Source of the DNA: Dasypus novemcinctus | Lineage: Eukaryota; Chordata; Mammalia; Cingulata; Dasypodidae | Length of the DNA: 64,000 nt | Reading direction: 5' to 3' | Assembly: GCF_030445035.2 (NCBI RefSeq) | Contig: NW_026688628.1 | Location: forward strand, 3,954,201 to 4,018,200 | Translations under genes and position numbers: made by a program | Notes under the pieces: model-generated | The model's input: the letters and a program-made list of their open reading frames with translations, nothing else | Told to the model about the DNA's origin: nothing | Databases searched by the model: none | Part shown: one piece after another, positions 1 through 9,416 of the stretch | Layout: every line of letters starts with the position of its first letter | Position numbering within the stretch: position 1 is the first letter of the stretch

Positions 1-2034
1 AGGTTCAACTTCTGTTCTGAAGCTTAGGTAGGAGTGGGTGGGGATAGTCTCTAGCAAGACCAAGTCCCACTCAGGTACCTAAAGGTGTGAACGGTGTGTT
101 CCAGATCTCTGCTCCTATGTCAGAAACAGAGAGCCCATGTACTCACAGACCCTCGGTAACTAGGTCGACAAGGGGATTCTGTGAGCTGGGAGTTATGTGC
201 ACTGGCCAAAGCAGAGCACACATGGGTGAAGCATCCATGACTCTGCTCACAGGAACAGGCAACCACCACAAGCCACCAGCCTTCCTGTGCCTCCCACCCT
301 CCAAGGATATTGAGGGCACCTAGAACACTGCCAGGTGGGGCGACGCTGCTGCTGGACTTGGTGGGTTTGGAGAGCCTGAAGAAGCTGGGGGTGAAGACAT
401 AGGGAGGGGGTTACTGGATGTCTTATAACATCTCCACTGCCAAGGTCCCCAGATGTCTCCCACAGAGGACAGCCAGGAGCAGGGGACGCAGGGGCAGGCA
501 GGAGAGTGTGGGCAGATGGAAAGGCAGGAGCCCCTCCTCTTTCTCCTCTGCCCCCTGTCCCTGTGTTTACAGACAGGGTCCCTAACTGGGCTGAAAATGC
601 TCCTCATAGCTGGTGTGTGAGAGGCCGTGAGGGAGCCCAGGGAAGTGGGCCACCACCAGGGCTGAGGGAGTGCTGGGGGCAATCACTGCTGCTGAGTGGC
701 CCCCGGCAGTAAGTGATGCTTGTCATTTTATAGATGAGCATCCAGCACCAACAGCTCAGAGAGACCAGGAGAGCTAGCAACTATGTTATTTACAGAGAAA
801 ATGCATTCAAGACCAGTGTTTCCTTTTAAAATGTTAGACTAGAGTTTTACTTCCCTGATCCCCTAGACTGAAGTGGCCCCTCAGCCCCCAGCTGGGGCAG
901 GCAGGAGGCTGGTGGAGGGTCCTGGGCTCTGTGCTGAGCCAGGGGTCCTAAGGGCCTCCATGACCACACAGTGTCTGAGCCCAGCAAGTATTCACACCTT
1001 GGCCCGATTTTCCTCCCATCTTCCTGGCCTACAGCCGGCTACAAGGAATCACTGGCTGCAATTCCTGCTTCAGCCTCAGGGGGGTGAGGACCCAGCTCAG
1101 CTTCTCCTGTCCTCAGGCTTCCTGCTCAGCAGGATGGATCCTTCTGCCCTATTTCACCCCTCACAGGTCCCAGTTCCAGTTTGACAGAGGAGGGCTCCGA
1201 ACCCATTTCTAGAAATGGTGGGGTAAGTATCACTTGCCAGGGCTCAGGGCCTGGAACGGGGAGCAGGCTACTGACAAGAACACAGCTCCCCTTATTGTGC
1301 ACAAACCTACCATGTGTGCACATGTGGGTAATTTTCTCTCCTTTGTGATCAGAAGTAGGCCAGGTGCTCAAGACCCTGAACTTAGGGCTGTGGGCCAAGA
1401 AACCAGTCTCAGGGTTTGTGCTGCTCTTCTAGATTCTCTTCCTTTCCCACTTTCTAGAATACTGTGTTGGCCCCAGAGTCTCCAAAGGAGATAAGGAGGT
1501 TTTCTGTATAGTTCACTGTCATAACGCAGTGTGTGCAGCATATTTGGTGCTGGTGTCCACTAGACATGGTGCTTCTGGAGGGGCAGTCACCCCCTAATGG
1601 TGAGAGGATGTCCTTCATGGTGACTCCTCTGCTTGGACTATGCCCATGGACTGAGGTGAAAATCTCTTTCAATGTTACCTCAATGCTGTTAGCTCTGAGC
1701 TTGGTCTCCCAATGCCTGGGTCATGCCCAAGGAAGGGTACACAGGGAGATGGAGCAGACAGGGAGAAGGAGCTGTGGGCACTGAGGCCTACCTTGGGCAA
1801 CATGGTTGGTGGACAGGGTGTCAGGCCCCCTTGGGCCAGTGGCTTCAGACCTTCATGCTGGGAATACGGTGACCATGCCAGCCCTCCACCCACCCACTCC
1901 CACAATCCTCTGAGATGATTTGCACCAGCTGGCAGTCCATAGGCTGGTCTAAACACAGGTTATGCTCTTTCAGGGCCTTATGTATCATGGACAGAGCCCA
2001 ATCTTGGTCGGTCACCTGTGGTGGGGCAACAACA
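1..2034. other. unrecognised unique DNA
   Basis: No gene, RNA gene or young repeat is recognisable here. Open frames are short, overlap on both strands, and lack splice-bounded or family-like protein features. A minus-strand Ser/Pro-rich stretch near 320-480 faintly recalls the Ser-rich C-terminal linker of Ral exchange factors, but the similarity is compositional only and I do not call it. Confidence 0.4.
711..782 (+). repeat. possible MIR-like SINE core
   Basis: The stretch around 'cattttatagatgag' followed by 'cagctcagagag' resembles the conserved core of the ancient mammalian MIR SINE (a 'cattttacagatgag ... ctcagagag' pattern). It is short and diverged, so the call is tentative. Confidence 0.3.
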
Positions 2035-2275
2035 ACCCTTATCTTGTGGACCCTGGGGTGGCAATGTACACTCCACCTCTACATGTAGCAGAGCTCCAAA
2101 ATGTATTCACCAAATACAATAAATGCGCCGTAATGATGAAAGAGGTTATTGATGTGGGAGGACTGAGGAGTTGTGTGGGTTATATGGGACCCTTATATAT
2201 TTTTCAATGTAACATTTTTTATTATCTATGTACCTTTAAGAAAAAGACAAAAATTTAAAAATTAAAAAAAAATAA
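2035..2275 (+). mobile_element. ancient L1 3' end fragment
   Basis: This segment matches, with heavy divergence, the terminal 3' UTR seen in the younger L1s of the window. It has 'aatgtattcaccaaat', then a 'gatgatgaaagaggtt'-like run, then '(a/t)tatgggacc' and 'aatgtaacattttt', ending in an A-rich tail. The closest match is the 3' end of copy B near 25790-25925. It is an old insertion with no visible TSD. Confidence 0.55.
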
Positions 2276-2379
2276 TTACAAGGTGAAAAATAAGAGCAAA
2301 ATGATGGCACCAGGTGGCACTGCTGGACAAGAATGGTTCCAATCTCATAATTCCTGAAGTACAGGCAACTGGGAGGTGC

Positions 2380-2755
2380 TGAGGTCAGAGAGAGAGAGGA
2401 AGAGGTGTGATAGGGGCTTTTTTAGGACATCGAGTTGACCTGAATGATATTGCAGGGGCAGATGCAGGACATTGTTTATCCTGACATAAGCCACTGAATG
2501 GACTGGGGGACAGTGTGAACTACAATGGAAACTAAGGTCCATGGGGACTGGCAGTGCTCCAGGGTGTATTTCCCACATGCAAAGAATTTGTCTGACTGAG
2601 GAAACGGGATGTTGATGTGGGAGGAGTGGGAGTGGGATGGGTAGGTGGGTGGAGATTGGCGTATCTGGGAACCTCATGTTTTTTATCATAAAGTTTTGTG
2701 AGATCTATTTATCTTTTAAAGAAAAGAGAAGAAAAATTAAAAAAAAATAAATAGA
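2380..2755 (+). mobile_element. second ancient L1 3' end fragment
   Basis: A second diverged L1 3' terminus follows directly. It has the 'gaggaagaggtgtgatagggg' type block, 'ttaggacatcgagttg', 'gcaggggcagatgcaggac', and a terminal 'gggaacctcatgttttttat' followed by an A-rich tail to about 2755. The same order of blocks occurs at 25615-25925 in copy B. Two old L1 ends head to tail suggest successive insertions into the same A-rich region. Confidence 0.55.
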
Positions 2756-3596
2756 GGAAAAAGGAAATGGACAGGCTTCAGGGTATGGGTCCTGGAATCT
2801 GCTCCAAACAGCACAGCCACCAGATTCTATGTGGATCCTCCTCGGCTCTAGGCTGCATCTACAGGGGTCTCCCTGTCTTCTCTTGCAACCCTGAGAGACT
2901 CCATGAAATGAGGGCACTTTTCCAATCATCCCTAACCCCATTTCCTACAAGAACTTGCACCTCTGTCTTGAGGGTGTTTCCAAGTGAGGGTCCAATCCCC
3001 TGCCCTGCAGGCTGAACCATGCACTGGGGCCCTCAGCCTGGACAACTGTTATGGGATCCCAGGGCCCTGGGGACAATAGTTGACAATGCAGCAAAGGGTG
3101 GGGATGGTGGACTGACTTTGGGGCCTTTCTCTTTCCCTCTTGTCTCCCAATCACCAAAGATGGTTTGCTCTTGTGAGGGCCCTTGCCCTGCCCCTGCCCC
3201 TCCAGGACACCTCTAAGTAACAATGAACACCCAGGCAGAGCCCACAACCTCCAGTCCAATCCCAGATATCTGAGAGGAGGCTAGATGACTATGGCCCTGG
3301 ACTTCAGGATGTAGCTGTGGTCAGCAAGGTCTAAACCACAACAGCCTTGACCATGAGGGCACAAGTGTGGGCAGGGCTCAGATCAAGGGTCAATCAGTGA
3401 CAGCTTAGTACAAGCATCCCAGATCCTGCCAACAAGAGAATTGCAGCACAGACAGCTGTGCATCCTGGCAGCTCTGCAGCCTCTGTGCTGTGGGACAGTT
3501 TTGGCTTCAACTGCATATCCACTCAGGATATGGGCCCTACTCATGCCTTCATGGCCACCATCCTGGGGCAGACCTCACCCTCCCCTCTGGGTCATG
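2756..3596. other. unrecognised unique DNA
   Basis: I see no supported gene or repeat in this stretch. Overlapping short open frames on both strands show no family features. Confidence 0.4.
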
Positions 3597-3972
3597 GAAG
3601 CAGCCCTTACTGTCCATGGTTCATAGAGGGTCCAGGGTTCAATCCCCAGGGTCTCCTGACCCATGTCATAAACTTGCTGCATGCAAGGAGTGCCATGCCA
3701 TGCCATGCAGGGGCACCCTCACATAAGGGAGACCCACACACAAGGTGTGCACCCTGCAAGGAGAGCCACCACACATGAAAAAAAGTGCAGCATGCACAGG
3801 AGTGACACTGCACACACTGAGAGCTGATGCATCAAGATGACATAACAAAAAAGAGACTCAGATTCCCAGTGCCGCCTGATAATGCAAGCAGATGCAGAAG
3901 AACACACAACGAATGGACGCAGAGAGTAGACAACAGAGGGGAAGGGGAGAGAAATAAATAAAACAAATCTTT
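3597..3972 (+). mobile_element. DAS-type SINE, older diverged copy
   Basis: This is a tRNA-derived SINE of the armadillo type. It has a B-box-like 'ggttcaatcccc' near 3638, the body 'caaggagtgccatgcc', 'cagatgcagaagaacacac', and a 3' end 'gagaaataaataaaac' plus 'aaatctttaaaaaa'. The 5' head (A box region) is badly degraded compared with the copy at 55551. It is non-autonomous and relies on L1 proteins for mobilisation. Its A-rich tail was later the insertion target of L1 copy A. Confidence 0.8.
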
Positions 3973-3985
3973 AAAAAAGCCAAAA
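3973..3985 (+). repeat. target-site duplication of L1 copy A, left
   Basis: The 13 bases 'aaaaaagccaaaa' recur exactly at 12227-12239 after the L1 A-rich tail. The preceding bases are TT, giving the TT/AAAA cleavage pattern expected of L1 endonuclease. Confidence 0.9.
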
Positions 3986-4574
3986 TTCTGTGTGAACTGA
4001 TTTAGGCTACCTACACTATCCTCTTTCCCCTACATCTTGATATCCGTCACCATCTACTGGCTCTCCTATATTCCACCTCCCACCTCCCTTTCTTCGATCC
4101 ATGAAGGGTCTAAGTCTTAATTTCTAATACCTATGTTTTGTTTTCTGTCTGTTATCCACTCTTGAAACTATTACCTTTCTTTTCTCTTTCCCTCTCTCAC
4201 GAAATCAATAGCTTTTTAGCTCATACCATATTCCTCCCATATTCAATCATCTACCTCATAATAGGTACTCTACCTACTGCTATAACTCTACACAATTTAC
4301 ATGAATCTAACCTCCATCCTCCCAGATCTCATATTCTTGCTTTGTTAACATATATCACCAATACTACTTTACACTTTTCCCTCGCTTACACAATTGCCTT
4401 TCCCCAACACTAATACTTTCCTTTAAAGTGAACTTAACCAACAACAAGAAGCTAGAATAAGAAGAAAAAAGTGACAAAGAGAAGATATAACACCTATGCA
4501 AAAATAACAGCTAATTAACCTCCAAGAGCAGACAAAGAAGCTAAGGAACTGATTAAATCCGTCAAGATAAAGAG
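3986..4574 (+). other. L1 copy A partial 5' UTR
   Basis: This is the downstream half of the L1 5' UTR, colinear with 26860-27434 of copy C: pyrimidine-rich text followed by a purine-rich lead into ORF1. The upstream CpG-rich, YY1-site half is missing, so this copy probably has no native L1 promoter. Confidence 0.8.
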
Positions 4575-5543
4575 ATGACCAGAAAGCAACAAAAATCTAC
4601 AAAACAAACCAGTAATCAGGAAAACATGGCTGAATCCAATCAACAAACCAATAATCACGAAGGGGAGCAAAACTTGGCACAAGCAATGAAAGATCTCAGA
4701 ACATTTATCACCGACAAATTTGACGAAGTAATGAAAGAGGTTAAAAACATGAAGACATCTATTGGAGGGGAAATTGCAGACATACGAAAAAACATAACAG
4801 ATATGATGGGAATGAACACCACAGTTAAAGAAATCAAAAACACACTTGCAGCAAATATCAGCAGACTAGAAGAGACAGAGCAGAGAATTAGTGATGTGGA
4901 AGACAGTACATCAGGAATCAAACAGATAGTAGAAGGGGTCAATAAGAAGATAGAAAAAATCCAATTAGGACTTAGGGAACTGAATGACAATGCAAAACGC
5001 TCAAACATACGTATTATAGGCATTCCAGAAGGTGAAGAGAAGGGAAAGGGGTCAGAAAGAGTGTTGCAGGAAATAATGGCTGAAAACTTCCCAAATCTAC
5101 TGAAAGAGACAGATGTACATATCCAAGAAGCACAGCGCACTCCACAAGTCATAAACCCCAACAGGCCCACCCCAAGACATATACTTGTCAAATTATCCAA
5201 TGCTCAAGACAAAGAGAAAATCCTAAAAGCAGCAAGAGAAAAGAAAACCATCACATACAAGGGAAGCTCAATTAGATTAAGTGCTGATTTCTCATCTGAA
5301 ACCATGGAGGCAAGAAGGCAGTGGTATGATATAGTCAAGGTACTAAAGGAAAAAAATTTCCAACCAAGAATACTCTATCCAGCTAAACTAGCATTCAAAC
5401 ATGATGGAGAGTTCAAAATATTCGCAGACAAACAGAAACTGAAAGAGTATACCAACAAGAAACCTCCCCTTCAAGAAATTCTAAAGGGAGTTCTGCAGGA
5501 AGAAAGGAAAAAACAGGAAAGGCAGAGTTGGAGGAGAGTATAA
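4575..5543 (+). CDS. L1 ORF1 protein (RNA-binding chaperone), intact frame
   Basis: This is a 322-residue L1 ORF1 protein. In known L1s it forms trimers that coat L1 RNA and act as a nucleic-acid chaperone in the cytoplasmic ribonucleoprotein. Residues 1-35 are a polar, Gln/Asn-rich N terminus. Residues 36-140 show the heptad pattern of the trimerising coiled coil. The RRM starts near residue 143 (IRIIGIPEG) and runs to about 240, including RPTPRHILVKL. The C-terminal domain is at about 243-310, with RRQWYDIVKVLKEKNFQPR and LYPAKLAF. Length is close to the usual 340 or so. The start is the ATG heading the conserved frame, also present as ATG in copy C at 27435. The frame is open throughout, unlike copy C. 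Whether it is expressed is unknown because the promoter half of the 5' UTR is absent. Confidence 0.9.
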   Translation: MTRKQQKSTKQTSNQENMAESNQQTNNHEGEQNLAQAMKDLRTFITDKFDEVMKEVKNMKTSIGGEIADIRKNITDMMGMNTTVKEIKNTLAANISRLEETEQRISDVEDSTSGIKQIVEGVNKKIEKIQLGLRELNDNAKRSNIRIIGIPEGEEKGKGSERVLQEIMAENFPNLLKETDVHIQEAQRTPQVINPNRPTPRHILVKLSNAQDKEKILKAAREKKTITYKGSSIRLSADFSSETMEARRQWYDIVKVLKEKNFQPRILYPAKLAFKHDGEFKIFADKQKLKEYTNKKPPLQEILKGVLQEERKKQERQSWRRV

Positions 5544-5615
5544 GACCAACAACAACAACAAAAAAGACAAAAAAAAATACAAACAAAATATGACAAACAC
5601 AAATCCAATCAAAAT

Positions 5616-8600
5616 ATGGCTAACACAAATAATTCCTTGAAAGTAATAACACTGAATGTCAACGGATTAAACTCACCTATCAAAAGATTCAGACTGGGAC
5701 ATTGGATAAGGAAATATGACCCATCCGTATGCTATCTACAAGAGACACATCTTAGACCCAGAGACGCATGGAGATTGAAAGTGAATGGCTGGAAAACAAT
5801 CATACAAGCTAACAATAACCAAAAAAAGGCAGGAGTAGCTATATTAATATCAGACAAAATAGACTTTAAATGTGAAACAATTGTGAGAGACAAAGAAGGA
5901 TACTACATTTTAGTGAAAGGAAAAATCTGTCAAGAAGATCGAACAATCATAAATATTTATGCCCCTAACAAGGGTGCCTCTAAATACGTCAGGCAAATGC
6001 TGGAAAAACTAAGTGAAAGAATAGATACATCTACAATTATAGTGGGGGATTTTAATACACCACTATCAACTCTGGACAGAACATCTCAAAAGAGAATCAC
6101 CAAAGAAACAAAGCATCTCAACAGTATATTAGAGGAGCTGGATCTAATAGACATATATAGATCGCTACACACAAACACAGCAGGATATACATTTTTCTCA
6201 AGCGCACATGGATCATTCTCCAAGATAGATCATATGCTAGGCCACAAAGAAAGGCTGAACGAATTCAGAAAGATTGAAATCATACAAAACATTATCTCTG
6301 ACCACAGTGGAGTCAAGCTGGAGATTTGCAAGGGACAGAAGCCCAGATTTCACACCACGATTTGGAAATTAAACAGCACACTCTTAGAAAAACAGTGGGT
6401 CAAAGAGGAAATCTCAAAAGAAATCAATGACTACCTTGAAACAAATGATAATGATAACACAACATACCAAAATTTATGGGATGCAGCAAAAGCAGTACTG
6501 AGAGGGAAGTTTATAGCCATAAATTCATATATCAAAAAAGAAGAAAGAGCAAAAATTGAAGAACTAACTGCACATTTGAAGGAATTAGAAAAACAACAAC
6601 AAAGTAACCCAACAGGAAGAAGAAGGAAGGAAATAACAAAGATAAGAGCAGAACTAAATGAAATAGAAAATAAGAAAGCACTTGAACAGATAAACAAGAC
6701 CAAGAGCTGGTTTTTTGAGAAGATTAACAAAATTGACAAACCTTTAGCGACACTAACAAAGAAAAAAAGACAGAAGATGCAAATACACAAAATAAGAAAT
6801 GAGAAAGGCAATATCACCACCGACCCCACAGAAATAAAGAATATCATAAGAGGATATTTTGAAAAACTATATTCCAACAAAAATGACAATCTAGAGGAAA
6901 TGGACAAATTCCTAGAAACACATAAGCAGCCCATATTGACAAAAGAAGAAATTGATGGTCTTAACAAACCAATCACAAGCAGAGAGATAGAATCAGTTAT
7001 TAAAAATCTCCCAACTAAGAAGAGCCCAGGGCCAGATGGCTTCACAGGTGAATTCTACAAAACATTCCAGAAAGAACTGACACCAATCCTGCTGAAACTA
7101 TTCTAAAAAATCAAAACAGAAAGAACATTACCCAACTTCTTCTATGATGCCAACATTACCCTAGTACCAAAGCCAAACAAAGACATCACAAGAAAGGAAA
7201 ATTACAGACCAATTTCTCTAATGAACCTAGACGCAAAAATACTTAACAAAATACTTGCTAATCATATTCAACAACACATTAAACGTATTATACACCACGA
7301 CCAAGTGGGATTCATCCCAGGTATGCAAGGATGGTTCAACATAAGAAAATCAATCAACGTAATACACCATATAAACAGATTGAAGGAAAAAAATCACATG
7401 ATTATATCTATTGATGCAGAAAAAGCATTTGACAAAATACAGCACCCTTTCTTGATAAAAACACTCCAAAAGATTGGAATACAAGGAAATTTTTTGAACA
7501 TGATAAAGAGTATATATGAAAAACCTAAAGCCAATATTGTTTACAATGGAGAAATCCTAGACTCCTCCCCTCTAAACTCAGGAACAAGACAAGGATGCCC
7601 ACTGTCTCCGCTCCTATTTAACATTGTCTTAGAAGTACTTGCTCGAGCACTGAGGCAAGAACCAGAAATAAAAGGCATTCAACTTGGAAAGGAAGAAGTC
7701 AAAATTTCATTATTTGCAGATGACATGATCCTATATATAGAAAACCCTGAGAGATCTACAACGAAGCTTCTAGAACTCATAAATGAGTTTAGTAAAGTCG
7801 CAGGTTATAAGATCAATGCGCAAAAATCAGTAGCATTTCTGTACACCAATAATGAGCAAGATCAGGAGGAAATCAAGAAACAAATACCATTCACAATAGT
7901 AAATAAAAAAATCAAGTACTTAGGAATAAATTTAACTAAAGAGGTAAAGAACTTATACACCGAGAACTATACAAGATTGTTCAAGGAAATCAAAGACCTG
8001 AATAAATGGAAGACTATTCCTTGTTCATGGATAGGAAGACTGAACATTATTAAGATGTCTATCCTACCAAAACTGATCTACACATTCAATGCAATCCCAA
8101 TAAAAATCAATGCAGCCTTCTTTAAGGAACTAGAAAAACTAACTATGAAATTTATTTGGAAAGGAAAGAGACCCCGAATAGCCAAAGACATACTGAAAAA
8201 GAAAAACGAAATTGGAGGAATCACACTACCTGACTTCAAAACATACTACAAAGCTATGGTGGTGAAAACAGCATGGTATTGGCATAAGGAGAGACACATA
8301 GACCAATGGAATCGAATTGAAAGCTCTGATATAGACCCTCACATATACAGCCACATAATATTCAATAAAGCCACCAAACCCTCTCAACTGGGAGAGAGTG
8401 GCCTATTCAACAAATGGTGTCTGGAGAACTGGATAGCCATATGTAGAAGAATGAAAGAGGATTACCATCTCACACCTTATACAAAGATCAACTCAAGATG
8501 GATCAAAGACCTAAATATAAGAGCCAAGACCATAAAAACCTTAGAAAGCAGTGTAGGGAAACATCTACAGGACCTTGTAATAGGAAATGGATTTATGAAT

Positions 8601-9416
8601 ATGTCACCAAAAGCACGAGCAGCAAAAGAACTAATAGATAAATGGGACTTCCTCAAAATTAAAGCCTTCTGCACCTCAAAGGAGTTTGTCAAGAAAGTAA
8701 AAAGGGAGCCCACACAGTGGGAGAAAATATTTGGCAATCATATATCTGATAAGAAACTTATAACTTGCATATATAAAGAACTCCTATATCTTGAAAATAA
8801 AAAGATAAACAACCCATTTAAAAAATGGGAAAAAGACTTAAATAGACACTTCTCCGAAGAAGAAATACAAATGGCAAAAAAGCACATGAAAAAATGTTCC
8901 AAATCTTTAGCTATCAGGGAAATGCAAATCAAAACTACAATGAGATACCATCTTACACCCATAAGATTGGCAGCTATGAAAAAAACAGAAGAATACAAGT
9001 GCTGGAGAGGATGTGAAGGAAGGGGAACACTCATCCACTGCTGGTGGGAATGCAGAAGGATCCAACCATTCTGGAGGACAGTATGGCGGTTTCTCAAAAA
9101 ACTAGCCATAGATTTGCCATATGACCCAGCAATACCACTGCTGGGTATATACCCAGCAGAACTGAAAACAAGGACACAAACAGATATATGTACACCAATG
9201 TTCATAGCAGCATTGTTCACTATTGCCAAAAGTTGGAATCAACCCAAATGCCCATCAACAGATGAGTGGATCAATAAAATGTGGTATATACACACAATGG
9301 AATACTACTCAGCTGTAAGAACAAACACACTACAAACACATGTGATAACATGGATGAATCTTGAGAACCTTATGTTGAGTGAAGCAACCCAGGCATTGAA
9401 GGACAAATACACATGA
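5616..9416 (+). pseudogene. L1 ORF2 (endonuclease / reverse transcriptase), one internal stop
   Basis: ORF2 nicks target DNA and reverse-transcribes L1 RNA at the nick. The APE-like endonuclease keeps its expected residues: N14, E43 (QETHL), D145 and N147 (VGDFN), D205 and the SDH pair D229/H230. The reverse transcriptase has D600 (SIDAEKAFD) and the FADD motif with D702/D703. A Cys-rich C-terminal motif (C1129, C1133, H1141, C1146) follows. The frame spans 1266 codons, near the family norm. It is interrupted at 7104-7106 by TAA where the homologous codon in copy C (near 33030) is CAA. A missing T between 9410 and 9411 shifts the last codons, so the C terminus reads KYT and loses the final residues seen in other copies. 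The product would stop after the endonuclease and before the reverse transcriptase. Confidence 0.92.

Noticed and set aside
320-682. Minus-strand 120-codon frame with a Ser/Pro-rich stretch, considered as the RalGDS-like C-terminal part
   Set aside because: Only compositional similarity, no splice signals in register, and too far from the recognised exons.
4655-5200. 181-codon minus-strand frame opposite ORF1, and similar long antisense frames opposite ORF2
   Set aside because: These are shadows of A-rich coding sequence on the other strand, without any independent signal.
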